Assembly (NCBI GenBank): GCA_036346405.1
Contig: CM070561.1
Span: forward strand, 8,354,441-8,418,440
DNA from: Phyllostachys edulis
Lineage: Eukaryota > Streptophyta > Magnoliopsida > Poales > Poaceae
Direction: 5' to 3'
Length of the DNA stretch: 64,000 nt
The position numbers were made by a program, and so were the translations under genes. The notes beneath the pieces are model-generated. The model saw only the letters and a program-made list of their open reading frames with translations. It did not search any database and had not been told where the DNA came from. Within the stretch, counting starts at the first letter, position 1. Every line of letters begins with the position of its first letter. Shown one piece after another: positions 22,383 to 34,690 of this stretch.

Positions 22383-23679
22383 AGCACTTATGGGCCCAAT
22401 TCTAACAGTATGTGGTTCAACAACAGATTTTATGTGATTGATGCCACATTTGCACTGAAATGTGTCGAACAGTGTTATGAAAAATGGGTGGGTAATCATG
22501 GGCAGTGGGTAAACCGTCATGTATAGTGTATACAGAGAGGATTTTGCAATCTCGAACGGCTAATTGGTTGTTTTTACCAATTAGTCGGCTGTTTTCCCGT
22601 TTAATTGTCGAAGTAGTTTAGTTTTAATTGTTAATTACATTTCATTAGTTTATAATATTGTCCAATGACAAACATAATATGTAAAATATAGATGAAGTGT
22701 AAACTATATAATTGAAGTTCTGACTAATACTACTTTATATAGTGATAACTTATTATAATTCTGATAAATAAAATATTTTTAAATAGTTTAAAATATAAAT
22801 GAATATTTTATTTTGAACTGCTTGTTGGCCCAAATACAATACAGGCACCTGCGTTCATTTATATGCTCCATCTTGTGTAATTATCGTCGATGCCTAACAA
22901 GCTGATGCTCCCTCAGGTCAAAATTAGGGTAACCTTCTGCCGCGGACCCATGAGATAAGCACTTAACTATTTACCAAAATGGATTTTGACTGAAACTGCC
23001 GTGTGAAGTCCGTGCGTGTGTCGTGGAATAATTCTTATTTTGTGTTAATGTGTGACACTTACCTAGACAATGAGTTCTATTAGCTTACTGCAAGTAGAGT
23101 CCCAGTAGATTACTTCTTCTTGGTCTCCCTATAAATAAGGTGCAGTGGCGCAGTGCTAACTGCCAAGCTATTTGTACATCGACATCTCATACTATCAATA
23201 AAGAAAAAAGTCTTTCGGTACTATATCTTTTGTGATCGTATTACTGGGTGCACATGTACAACGTGGTTTCTCACCCCAAGCCGAACGCATCTTGCCATGT
23301 AGCAGCTTGCACATTTAATAGAATTCATATATTGTTAATTAAGTTGGGGTCCTGAGTTTACTGTTTGTTCTTCAGAGATTATAAAAAATGAAGTGCTAAA
23401 AAGAATGGAAACTGTTATGACCATATAGTTGCAAGAGGCAGAGGAGAGTACACGCAATAGTTAAAATTGTCAGGCTAAACACATGCATGCACTTGTGCGG
23501 AGTTTGGATGCTGAAGACCGGGACCTGTTGCTATATATGAATGTGATAGCCAGGGAAATGATGGATTAAATTAATTGCATGTGCTCCCCAGAGCATCATT
23601 CGATAGCAACCCTTCACGATGAATTAAAGTAGCTAACGGTTTTTATTTATTATTTTATAATCAGTCCCAAAAGGATATT
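22383..23679. other. AT-rich unassigned region
   Basis: No coding region is supported. A TATA-like CTATAAATAAGG at about 23130 followed by an AATAAAG at about 23200 could belong to an old LTR, but no partner repeat is visible. Confidence 0.35.
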
Positions 23680-24386
23680 ATGTCGAGCGACGCAGTTTTT
23701 GTGGAACGTGTGGAGCACCTGAAGATAGTACATTCCATGCTCTAGTGGAGTGCACTTATGCAAGGAGTTTCTGCTCAGCCATGAAGGATATGATGAATGT
23801 CAAATTACCAACACTTTATCCAGATACTTGAGCTATAGACCTTGTTGATGATCTCTTCTGCAAGGCTGAGTTAGCTTCGACTATTCTTTGCGTCATGTGG
23901 TCTATTTGGCAATCCAGAAATGTAAGAAGGCATGGAGTAGCTCCAATGAAGATACCACAAGCTGTGACATGGGCTAATGATGTAACAGTAGATCTGATGC
24001 ATGCATCGTTATCTTCTTCAGCCGGCGCTGCAGAATAGACGAGTTTCTTGGCAGCCTCCACTGGCAGGTACGATCAAAATAAATGTTGATGGGGCTTTCA
24101 AAGCAGACAATTATCAATGTGCGTCGGTGGTTGGATCCGAGACGCTGGGGGTTCCGTCCTGGGAGCAGCTTCGAGATGGTCTCGGACAGATGGTGTCAAC
24201 CTCACGAGGTGCGTCGGTAGTTGGATCCGAGACGCTGGGGGTTCCATCCTGGGAGCAGCTTCGAGATGGTCTCGGAGAGATGGTGTCAACCTCACGGTAG
24301 ATAGTAATTTTCTGAATGTACTGCTGGAATCAGACTCCCATGCTTTGGTGACTCTGGAATTCTAGAGATGGTAACAGATCTGAACT
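23680..24386 (+). pseudogene. LINE-type reverse transcriptase C-terminus: zinc finger and RNase H (5' part)
   Basis: The frame CGTCGAPEDSTFHALVECTY is the zinc-binding domain found after plant non-LTR reverse transcriptases. It continues with VMWSIWQSRNVRRHG and then the RNase H-like start IKINVDGAFKADNY and GGWIRDAGGSVLGAASRWSR. Defects are an in-frame TGA after LYPDT, a frame shift near 24000 and another near 24117. A 90-bp tandem duplication lies inside. The domain resumes after the solo LTR at 26359. Confidence 0.8.
24121..24297 (+). repeat. 90-bp in-frame tandem duplication in the RNase H domain
   Basis: The unit beginning GCGTCGGT at 24121 recurs at 24211 with few changes. Ninety bases equals 30 codons, and the repeat encodes GGWIRDAGGSVLGAASRWSR twice. 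Confidence 0.9.
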
Positions 24387-26358
24387 ACTGGAGTCTATAG
24401 GTATGATCCTAATTTTAGTGTTGAAAAATTGGTATGGGTGTTGAGGTGTTTAGGAAGAAACTCTCGGTTTTAGCAAATTATAGCTTTTGCTGTCTAGGAG
24501 ACCGGCGGTCTAACCAACCCTGCTGGGTGGTCGACCGGCCGACATCGGCGGCCTGACCAGCCAGAGGTGGCAGTCAGACCAGCAGTATGTAATTTCGAGG
24601 CACGGGATTAAACACTTGTGTAGAAGCATTTGGACGTGTGTTTACACCAAGTGCCATTGAAAAGGGAGACTGAACGCGAAACTAGATAGAGTTTTGACAA
24701 AAAGTCCAGAGATGAGTGTTTTGGATTTTGGAAAGCGGTCTAACCAGTAGCATGTTGGCGGTCAGACTGGTGAGTGGTTTGACTGGTCCCCTATTACTAG
24801 GGCAGGTGGTCAGACTGGCCTGTGGTTGGCGGTTTAACCACCAGTGGCCTGGAGGTTAAACCGGCCGAGGGCTAGCGGTCTGACCGACCAGGGCAAGATC
24901 ATGCACAATGAGCTATGTTGAGTTTGCAGATTAGGTCAAAGTTATTGGATTCAGTGCATATGTGTTGCATGATGCATGTTTTGACTAATATGGGTCAAGT
25001 TGCAAAGAACTTATACCCGAAATCAATTTTTTGGTTTATTGTTGTGCAGGGATACTTGGAGTCAACTACGGTCAATGATCGGGACTAGGCTAGGATAGCT
25101 AAGGTACCGAACGATCAATGATACTGGATGAAGTGGTTGGACTCAAGCAAGGCGCAAGATTGGCAAGAACGACCGAACGGGAAGTTCAGTGTAACGGGTG
25201 GCGTCTAGTGGCTTGGGGCCGGTGTAAGTGCTATTGTGGTCCTGTGGGGTCGGATGGAAGAGACTTGCTGGTATGTGGAAAGCCATTGATGAACCTATGT
25301 GTGGCGAAGCATGGGATTGCTTCACGTTGATTGTACTTGGTAATGGAGAAGGATCAAGAAGGAATATTTTGGTATCTTCACCAAAATAACAGGTTGGTGA
25401 CTTTGGAGAAACTGTGATGCAAGACGGTGCAACGCAGAGGCGGCTTAGGTCAAGAAAAAGAGATCACGAAGAGACGGTTTCAGGAGACCTGAATTGTCAG
25501 CCGCTTTGAGAAGCATGCGTGAGTGTAGACCTATTTGTGTTTAGGCTTTAACAGGTGCTTGATAAGGTTTTCTCTCTAGACTTAGGCGCCACTACAAAAG
25601 AGGAGGGTGTAGGATTTGCGCCCCCAAACCTTGGAAACCATAATTTGATATTTGGGGAAAGTGGAGAAAATAGAGGAGGCTAGGGTTTGAGAGATGGATT
25701 GTGAGATTGGATGCTCCTAATCGATCTTTTGTCCTCTATATCCAAGCAAGTATGTCTCAAGATGAGTTCTCTATTGTTCTTGCTCTCTCTCTCTCTCTCA
25801 TTTGTGATTTTCATGTTTTTGTGCTCTAGGGGTTTTGTCTTGTTCTCTTGCTGCGATCTAGCTTGTTATGACTTGTGGGATCTGGTCTATGGTCATCTGG
25901 ACCATCTTTCACACACGAGCAAGACTTTAGATCAAGATTAGGTTTCCCCTAGTTTTGAGTCTTCTTAGCCTCAATCAAGAAATTCGTGGAACCTTGGTGA
26001 TGATCATCTCGATCGATTGGAATAGGTCCCTGCCTTTTTTGTTGAGCTACGTCTGAAATCTCACTTGATTTGGATGACTAGGTCAAAAGTTAGTTCGTTT
26101 TCTAGATCTATTGGCGTGCTGATTTTCAACCAGCGGTTAGACCAACCTCACTAGCGGTCAAACTAGGCTTGGCGGTCAGACTGGCTGAGAGCGTTTGTGC
26201 TCGGGGTTTCTCGGTTTCAACGCAAGACTTCCGGTGTGATCTTTCAGCCTTTGGTCTTTATAGCTTTTATAGTTATTGAAGTGAAAAAGGAAGTTGAATA
26301 TCGGAGGTGAGAAAGAGGTTGTTCCTATTCAACCCCTAGTCGCTATTTCGGTCCAACA
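24387..26358 (+). mobile_element. Solo LTR of a SIRE-like copia element
   Basis: The 3' end (CCTATTCAACCCCTAGTCGC, then TTTCGGTCCAACA) matches the end of the copia LTRs at 42996 and 52324 read on the minus strand. The length of about 1.97 kb is also the same. No primer site follows. The RNase H frame reads into it at RSEL and resumes with ELASIFAKIEEL, consistent with a 5-bp duplication GAACT/GAGCT with one change. The start does not read TG, so the 5' edge is slightly uncertain. It contains many copies of a GCGGTCTGACC-like motif (24500-24900 and 26130-26190). Confidence 0.75.
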
Positions 26359-26500
26359 GAGCTAGCATCGATTTTTGCTAAAATTGAAGAGCTTAGCGGG
26401 AGGTTTTCTTCTTTTAATGTTGTCTTTGTTAACAGGGAAGCTAACTTGGCTGCACACTTGTGTGCTCAACATCGCTCTAGAAGCTCAGGCAACAGGTTAA
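26359..26500 (+). pseudogene. LINE-type RNase H domain, 3' part
   Basis: Continues the domain from 24386: ELASIFAKIEELSGRFSSF then VFVNREANLAAHLCAQHRSR, the last conserved block of the RVT_3-type RNase H. Remaining 3' sequence lies after the MITE, to about 27055. Confidence 0.8.
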
Positions 26501-26969
26501 GGGCCTGTTTGGAATGGTTGGGCTTTCCTGAAAAGTGGCTTCGGTCAGGTTGCAAGGTCGATCACCATTGGTCGAATCTGAGCAATTTGGGTTAAAGAAG
26601 TTTGGTGTTTGACTATTTGGCTTTTAGGTAGACTGGCTGCAGCTTCCAAGACAGAAAATGTCTGAAATGCCCCTGAGGACAGTAACGACTTGTTTGATGT
26701 CGTTTAACACAATTAACAACATTTTGATCCCGTTGAACGCAATTAACAATATTTGGCGGGTAAATACTCCCGAAGTTCGGGGGTAAATTGGGAATGGAGG
26801 TTGCGGGAAGACGCTGAAGCTCCCCGCGAGCAGCTTCCCGCTTCCAGCTATCACACGTTATATGAGAAAGCTGCTTCAGCGAAAAGCGGTCGCGAAAAGC
26901 CGACCATTTGGAACGGCTTCTAGCTTTTCTGGACGAAAGCTGGAAGCCGAAGCTGTTCCAAACGCCCCC
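26501..26969. mobile_element. Tourist/PIF-like MITE
   Basis: Left end GGGCCTGTTTGGAA and right-end complement GGGGGCGTTTGGAA, flanked by TAA at 26498-26500 and 26970-26972. The 469-bp element has no transposase. It splits the LINE remnant. Confidence 0.75.
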
Positions 26970-27559
26970 TAAACTAGGTTCCTGATTTTGTGTTGTAATG
27001 CTTGCAGCAGGATTGTAATCCTGCCATTTAGATGAAGAAGTTGCTCTTGGTCTCAAAACAAATCCCAACAATATATATCATCTATTATATTATTCAAACA
27101 AAGTCAAAAGAATCCATCATGTTCTCTATCAAGGGAAAATTACCATGTTAATTGGTGAAAAAAGAAAAAGATCTACACAATCGATTGTGGTGGATCCAGA
27201 TTATAACTATCGAGATTAATCAAATATACATATGAGAGTTATTACAGTTGTATAAGAAATACACAATTGTAGTTTGAATTACACACATTAGGGTTGAGAT
27301 GCAACTCTATTTTCAAATATAAGTATGTGCACTACAGTACCTAGCCGCGCAAATTCTGTGGAAAATTCGACTAGTTTTTTTTATTTTTGAAAGAGGTGTT
27401 TTTTCAACCCAAGGCACTACCACTCGTATCAAATCCAGGTCGTATATGTCGTGTTTGTTGTGCCTAACTTGTTCAACCCATGGAAAGATGCATATACTCT
27501 TTTTAATAAGCGAAGGAATCCCTGGCCCCTGGGATGTACACATTGCCTTTTTCGCAAAA

Positions 27560-27965
27560 AGGCCCTAAGGTTTTCGAAATCACGTCCAAGTCCTCTTTGT
27601 TAGGTTTTTTTGTGAAACCCCTCCTAGAGTTTCCAAAATCACATTGAGGTCCTCCACGATAGTGTTTTGCGGGAAGCCCCATGTTATTTCTAAAATCACA
27701 TCCAGGTCCTCCGCGTCAAGTTTTTTTGCGAAAAGCCCCCCGATGTTGTTGAAATCACGTCGAGGTCCTCCGTGTATTTTTTTTGCCAGAAAGCCCTGTG
27801 TTGTTTCAAAAATTACATCAAGGTCCTCCACATCGGTTTTTTGGGTGAAAAGCCCCCTGTGGTTTTCAAAATAACGTCGATGAAAAGCCCCTTGTGGTTT
27901 CCAAAATAGCATCGATGTCCAGCTAAGCCCCCTGTAATTTCTGAAATCGCGTCGATGTCCCTCAA
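27560..27965. repeat. Degenerate minisatellite, about 60-bp unit
   Basis: Around seven diverged units repeat AAATCACGTCGAGGTCCTCC followed by TTTTTTGCGAAAAGCCCC-like sequence. The final units lose the GGTCCTCC part. Open frames on both strands simply reflect the period. Confidence 0.8.
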
Positions 27966-28164
27966 TCCGCTCTACGGGCGCAGCGTAGCACGCTTATCAT
28001 CCTAGTTATATCTATATCTAATGTAGAACAAGCATTTTTGTCCTACTTTACTCATTGTATGTACGTTCCAATCACCGAGAGATTAGATAGATGACTTTGT
28101 CAAGTTTGACTGGGTATGTACTCCATAGTAACGCCTATTGAACTAACCAATTCTATTTTTGTAG

Positions 28165-28339
28165 TGCCACCAGTAGTCGTCGGGCAACACCTATGGATAC
28201 TATGTTTGCCATAACATGGAACTACTCCTCTGTTCCCCGATGACCAAAGATCCTCAGGTTTGCCAATCTTGCAACAATTATTTCATACTTATTAATTTAT
28301 ATATGCACGACTTTAATCTTCCTAGCGACAGGTAGCAAC
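28165..28339 (+). pseudogene. CACTA-1 Ulp1-like protease gene, part interrupted by gypsy
   Basis: Many plant CACTA elements encode a C48 (Ulp1-like) cysteine protease. Here exon 28165-28257 (acceptor TTTTTGTAG, donor after CAG) reads CHQ-stop-SSGNTYGYYVCHNMELL, matching the family's C-terminal CGYYVC block with the nucleophile Cys replaced by Tyr. A second exon opens at 28332 (acceptor GCGACAG) and is cut after eight bases by the gypsy insertion. It continues at 60556 in phase. Confidence 0.65.
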
Positions 28340-29419
28340 TGTAACATCCCAATATGGGTATGTGTTTCAAATGTAAGAAAATGAGAAGAAATTAAAACTT
28401 TTCTTGCATCTTGATGTTTTTGAACTTTTCTGTAATTCTTGTAAAGGAATTATGGGAAATCAAAAACCTAAACCTCCAATTGACTAAAGTCATGACCACC
28501 TGGTGAGAATCTTGTGTTCAACCCCTAGAAATAATTTTTCCTTGGTTCTAGGGAAGCTGTGTGACACCTCTGAAAAATTTCATAATTTTTAGAAATTATT
28601 TGATGATTTTTAAGAGGCAGTCAAACTAGTTTGACTCTTGGTCAAACCCTAGAACAATCCTTGTAAATTTATGGAGAAAAATACTATGCATAAAAACTTC
28701 TGGAAAATTTATACATGGTTTATCCTGGAGCTAAAAATCTCCAGTCAAAATTTCAGAATTTTTGGAGTTAGTTTGCTACCTCTAATAATTCTTCCAAGAT
28801 TTCAGCTTGTTTTGAAACCCTAGTCAACTCTGTTGGACTCGAGTCGACTCGAGCCCAACCGCCATTCTCGTGCGACCCAACCCCTTCCGCCGGCCGAGCC
28901 TATTCAAACACGCACTTGATGTGAGCTGTTGGATTTCAATCTAACAGCACACGATGATTGGGCCGTTCGGACCTCCCCTTCTCCCTATCAATCTCAGCCG
29001 TCCAAATCTAATCAGACCGCTAGGTTTGATCCAAACGTTTGGAGCTCTCCAAATGCTCAGTTCAATCATGGCCATCCAAATCAGATCCAACTGTCACGTG
29101 GTTTCGGTCAGTGCGTTAGGGTTTGACTCAACCCTTGTTCACTTTCGACTCGAGCCGCCTTTGGCCTTTCTCGCTGATTGGTGGACCCCATTGCCTCCTG
29201 GTCATCATCTTCTCCTCCCTCTGTCCCTTGCACGAGTGCTAGCAAGCCATGGCGTGTGCAGAGCGTGGGCGAGGCTGTCACTACAACAAAATAGTCTACT
29301 AGAGGCGTTTTTATTTAGACGCTTTTATTGCATCTCTACACCCAGAATCAGATAGCACATAAAGATGTTTCTCGAGATGTTTAGTATGCGTCCCAATATT
29401 TAGAGCCCAACCCATTTAG

Positions 29420-29945
29420 CAAACACTGATCCCACTCAACTCAGCAGTTAGCCTCACCCCTCCACTCAAATCTCTTCGTTCTCTCACCTGCCTGCAGCCT
29501 CTTCCACCACCTCCTCGCCGCCGCCCCTCCCAGACTTCGGTCTCTTCCCTAGGCTTCGGCAGTCCCCCCGAGTGAGCGATCCTCCTCTCTGCCCGGCCAC
29601 CCCCCCCCCCTCCTCTCCTCCTCTGCCCCCCCCCCCACCGCCTCGCCTCCTCTCGTGACTACTTGCCTCCCCCCACCCCTCCTCTCCTTGTGCCTTGCCC
29701 CCAACGCCTCCTCTCCTCAGTCCTCACCCGTCACTGGGCAGGGCGAGGCCAGGCCCCCCCCGCCCCCACTCCCACCACCGCCTTGCCCCAGCCCTCCCCA
29801 GGCCCAGCTGACCGGCGTCGGCCGCGCCCGAGCCCCCTATTGACCTACCGCCTACCCTGCTCCAGTGCTCCTGTGCTCCACCGCCTGCGCGGCAGTGCCC
29901 TCCTCAGTCCTCAGCTCCTCTCCTTCCTCACCGCCACTGATTGTA
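29420..29945 (+). other. GC-rich putative captured first exon in CACTA-2
   Basis: A C-rich, low-complexity block resembling a grass 5' untranslated exon, ending at a possible splice donor (TTGTAG then GTACCACC at 29946). Proline-rich open frames here are not convincing as protein. The source gene is not identified. Confidence 0.4.
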
Positions 29946-32649
29946 GGTACCACCTCAATTTATCAGAGAGACAGAGAGCAAGGTTCTTTGACCAAAAACT
30001 TACGCGTACGAGCATTTGCACTGGTCTACTTAGCAAATTGAGTTCTCTCAATTATCTTGTATGATCTTTAGTATTTAGAGTTTTAGACTTTGGATACTAC
30101 ATGTGCAGTCTTATTACTGCTTTTCTATCATGACCTGTGCAAAAGTGAAATTCTTGGTTATGCTTACTGAGTAATGTGTGAACTTTTACAGGACATCATG
30201 AACTTTTGTCTGAAGATTTCATTGAACTGTTTATAGAGTGAATACATTTCGATAAATTTGTTGGAAATTAAAGCACATTTTGCGCTGTCTGATTATTTTT
30301 GGCAATTGTCGAGTTTGAGGATTAGATAAGCATAGTGTTACTTCTTGTATTTTAGTACTGCACCCAAGTCTCACGATCAGTTACAAAGCCCCATCTAGGT
30401 AGGTTCATTAGTTTCATTGTTTAAGGACTGTGACATCATGGGGAAATATAGTGCTGACTTAAGGTTACTCTGTGGAGATCAACATGCTTGTTGCTTGTGC
30501 TGTTGTACCCATGTCGCTAATTGGGTACTGATATTTGGATAAAACCACCTTCCCCTTTTGATGCTACAATTTGGTCTTTCGTGTACTAAACATGACTGTT
30601 AAGAGAAATTATCTCTTTTGTGTTAGAAGAGTATATGGAAGCTCATGTTAGTTAAATGACACACACATACTAAGTAGCAATGCGATAATTATCTTCACTT
30701 TTATGGAACATGCGAAAGAAAACAAACAAGTCGATGCATGTAGACGCAAACATGCACTCAATGCGCATTTACTACCGACATCTACATTCAATATTTACTT
30801 TTGTTGGACATTTCATTGTGGTGTCAAGAGCTTGCGTATTATCCGCAACATTTTGGTTCAAGAGTAACCTCTATTCTTGATCTCTTATTCTATTAGTTAA
30901 GTTAATTTAAATATTTAAATCTTTATTTAGTTGAAAAATAAATATTTAATCGGATCATTAGACAATTCAGAGATGTCTATCGATCTTGACTTTTTTGTGT
31001 CGAGAAGCAATACTTTTTGCATCATCATTGTTTTATTGTTTATTGCTCAAATAATACGAAATAATACTTCCGTGAATCATTATATGCACAATCGGAAGAA
31101 CACCTAGTCTTCTAGCTTCAGGATAAGAAAATATGGTAAGAACACCGAGACTTTTTCTCCATAACTTGCATATGTTGAGGGGTTGCTTGGAATTTGTTTG
31201 GCTATATTATGTTTTTACGTGCTTACATCCTCTATTCAAAAAGATGTGAGAAGAAGGAAATGTCATATATTTTTTAATGGAGGGACTTGTAACTATTTAT
31301 CTATAACAAAGCCAAGTGATGTTCCACGGTAACTACAACTTCCACATGGCAGCATTTATCTTGGCATTGTGATTGTCTTCGTTTTTCTGTGATCTTGGTA
31401 CAGTAGTACTCTGGCACACGAAAGTTGTGGTCTTCCCTAGGAACTTGATAATAAAGAGATTTGCTTGTGATCTTTCAGCGAGTGGGCACCGCGATTAGGA
31501 ATTATGAAAGAGAAGCTATGCACTTGCAGGAATGATGAGTTCAAGTGATTTGAACTTACCAAATGCACATATGTACAAAGCTATGATGTTTTAGACTTTT
31601 AGTGTAATCCAGGTATGTGTCCCTTTCATGCATTTTGACTTATGTGTGTTTCATTGTGCACTAGTAGTAGCATATAGATTGTTTGATTTCATATCTTCAT
31701 GTGATTTCAAAATTGGTGCACTACAATAGCATATAGTATGTAATTTATGCACTACAATTGTTTTATTTCTTTGCTTTCAGCATTTTACTCTAACGACTTG
31801 TTAGAAAAGAGAAAGGGCATGTATTAATTCTTGCTTTTAGGTTGGTTGATCCCAGTTAAACTGAGTTAGAGTAACCAAAAGTACTATTGTTGACCACTAC
31901 AATACCTAGTTTGGAGTATGTACTGGTGTGGATGTGTGCTATCATGATCATCAAGGATGGGAGAACACATTGAGTAGATCCCGTGCTTTGACTTCTGAAG
32001 TTATGAGCTCAGTGGCTCCCTTGCCTTTCCGTGTTGCTGGTGCTTACATGGTTGTAATTTGTGTAGCCAATTTAAACCGTAACTACCAGTTTGAGTTAAT
32101 ATAAATATATCTTTGTTTCAGTGTGATTTCTAAAACAATAATAGTTGTTGTAGTTTAAACAATAGAGTACTAGCTGGTGCTCAAAAGTCTGAGAACTACT
32201 TTGTAGGATTCGTTATAACTTATAAGGCAATGAAACACTCATTTACTGTGATATATATCTGTACCTGTCCATAAGTACTTTCAGGTTGTTTAGCTGGGAT
32301 ATATTTGCTTTCAGGCTGTGTGATATTTTTTGCTTTGAGGTTGTTCCGTTGGAGTGACCCCAAAGTTGTCTCTGAAATGTCTCTTAATCTTGCAATGTTA
32401 TGTCTTGAGCATATTGGAGCCACAAGTTATAATGGGGTGATCCATGCATCTTATTTGCTGGTTTGATGCTCGATAATTTGGTTTGGTATGGTGTGGGGTT
32501 GCAACAACTTGCTTGTATTAGGAGAGGGGTCAAGATGGAATTTAGGAGCACTGGGTTGATCGCTGGAAACAAGGGATGCACATTGTTCATTGCAAAACTG
32601 TGACATGCTCATCATTCTCCTCCTTTTATTTCCTGTCTTAATAGATTTA

Positions 32650-32925
32650 TACTTTTAATTTGGACATACCAAACAAAGATCAGGCAATGGATTGGATTAG
32701 GAGTTGTATACAAGAATTATATCTTCCTGTTGATTTTGAGTACAATTATAGGATATTTATGACAAATCTAGATATTTCTATTAAGAGGTTGCTTATTTAT
32801 GTCGCCTTGAATCTTGATGGCCTTGATGAGGTCTCATTGCTCACTGCTATTCCTGCTTGGAATTTGGTTGAATTAAGCAAACCAAGAAAGCAATGGTTGG
32901 TGTGGTGTTTGCAGTTTAGAATTTA
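32650..32925 (+). other. Unidentified open frame in CACTA-2
   Basis: An 88-codon frame (MDIPNKDQAMDWIRS...) of normal composition with no family recognised. It could be captured coding sequence or chance. Confidence 0.2.
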
Positions 32926-33320
32926 GATTTATTTATTTTAGGGATACATTAGTCTGGAAGAAACAAGATCATGAATAGGTGATATACAGAGAGGTTGCTA
33001 TGCTTTGGGTGTGTAGGATCCTCCTGTCCTTAATCTCGTTTTGTTTTTCTGAATCTTTTTTAGTTATGTGTGCCCATATAGTTAACAAACAACAACAAGA
33101 AAACATTTTAGTGCATTTTGATTCTGCTGAGTATGAGGTGGTGTAGATATGATATGGGGTACTAGTTTCTGCTTGCCGTACAATAGAAATCATTTGCATA
33201 TTTACAGAACTGGCCATTTGCATATCTACACGGCTTCTTCTTTGGTTATTATGGATTTTTTCAAGTAAAGGCCCTTCTTTGGATTTTTGGATAAATTGTG
33301 ATATCACTTTACATTGACAG

Positions 33321-33690
33321 GCTATGGACCTACTGGATATGCTTTGTTCGTACTTGTTTATGTAGGATTGGAGGTATATTATGAAATTATCAACCTTTGA
33401 TCTCGATTTTGATGTTATGGCATCTTTCCTAGCAAGTCAGTTTGAAGCGATGTCACGAGTTTCTTTGTCTATTTCCCTATTTATGAACTCTTAACATAAA
33501 TTGGTCCACCTTTGATCTACTACTATGTATGCTATAGACTTTTCCCATATAGATACTAACATCAGGGTTGGAACTTTGGATTGATAATTTGATATTAATG
33601 ATATGATGTTTGCTGATTCAGGTTCTTGCAATTCTAGCAATACCTTTAACCATGTTTGCGGGTGGTGAAAGTGGCACTGTTGCTAGATAT
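33321..33690 (+). pseudogene. SNARE-associated (TVP38/TMEM64/DedA-like) gene fragment, two exons
   Basis: Exon 33321-33373 (after acceptor ACATTGACAG) encodes YGPTGYALFVLVYVGLE. Exon 33622-33690 (after acceptor GATTCAG) encodes VLAILAIPLTMFAG then ESGTVARY. This matches the SNARE-associated Golgi protein family, integral membrane proteins of Golgi or plastid membranes. The usual residues between AG and SGT are shortened, so there is an internal loss. The intron is retained, showing capture of genomic DNA. Confidence 0.75.
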
Positions 33691-34329
33691 GTATATTACT
33701 TAGCTCCTTTTTGCTAGATTGTTGTTGGGCTGTCTGTTTCCAATCTATTGGATACTGTTTCATTGGCATATCAATAATGTTTGGCGCAATTAGTATTCAT
33801 TTGCAATCATTAAAAATTATTTTGACCTTATTACATATTTATTTGTTTGCAAGGGCCGTTTATTGCTTGATGAAAGTGGATTGTGTTATATGAAAAGCTG
33901 CTGAATTAAGAAAATACCAATCTGCATGGAGTACTTTTGTACTTGATCTCTTGCTAGTAACCTTTCACAGTTAGTTTACTAGGGTGTGAAATAGCTCTTT
34001 AAGCTCTGCTGAAAGTATCAGAATTCTTTAGTGACAATCGTTCAACCGAAAACACTACTGAAGTAAAGAATACCTTGACATCATAGGTATAGGTTTATCA
34101 TTTCCAGAAAGTGTTTGGTACTGTGGGATTGAATGTGAATAGTCCAATCATAAATGCTGAATCTTCCTTTTTTAAGAAAAAAAACTTCAATGTTTGAATC
34201 TTGTGGATGTTTTGAATATGTCTTGCCTATAGATGTTTCTATTCTCTTGTTGGTGATAACTCATATCCAGAGCAATATCTGATTGACAAACATGACTGAC
34301 AATTTATGTTTGATTTGATTGTCATATGT

Positions 34330-34690
34330 AGTTTCCCCTTCTGTCCAAGAGCAGCAAGCTTCAAAGGTTAGTTCTTAAGGCTCTTGAGGATGGGATGATG
34401 AGGTCCACATAGATGGCTTTCTGGGGAGCAAAAGCGTTGAAGTATGCATAAAATTCGCTATGGAATGGTTGTCGACCTCGATCCCCACAATGTTGTTGCA
34501 AAGAAAGATGTGCAATGAGTATCTTGAAATGACTGAAGACGTGGAGAAAGGGAACTTGTTATTCAAAATTGAGGTCTTTATAAATTCTAGCATCCACCAG
34601 AGCTGGAAAGATTCCTTCATTGTTCTCCAGAGCACAAAGGCAATGTTACCTTGGTCTGAGGAGCTGAAGGTCGTCGGCATATGTAGGATT
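34330..34690 (+). pseudogene. NPH3-family (BTB/NPH3) gene fragment
   Basis: The reading frames give FPLLSKSSKLQRLV (end of the BTB region), then YGMVVDLDPHNVVA in a shifted frame, and CNEYLEMTEDVEKGNLLFK, SWKDSFIVLQSTKAMLPWSE and ELKVV. These are hallmark blocks of plant NPH3/RPT2 proteins, adaptors of CUL3 ubiquitin ligases in phototropin and auxin signalling. At least two frame shifts (near 34450 and 34505) and the missing NPH3 C-terminus make this a captured pseudogene. Confidence 0.85.

Noticed and set aside
22302..22520. Minus-strand 72-codon open frame
   Set aside because: It is mostly antisense to the plastid rps18 fragment.
28155..28167. TTTTTGTAGTG as a CACTA terminus
   Set aside because: It fits better as a splice acceptor: the following exon reads CHQ...YGYYVC and its phase matches the exon continued at 60556.
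29655..30064. Proline-rich open frames as a protein gene
   Set aside because: Composition follows a C-rich tract; better read as an untranslated or captured first exon.
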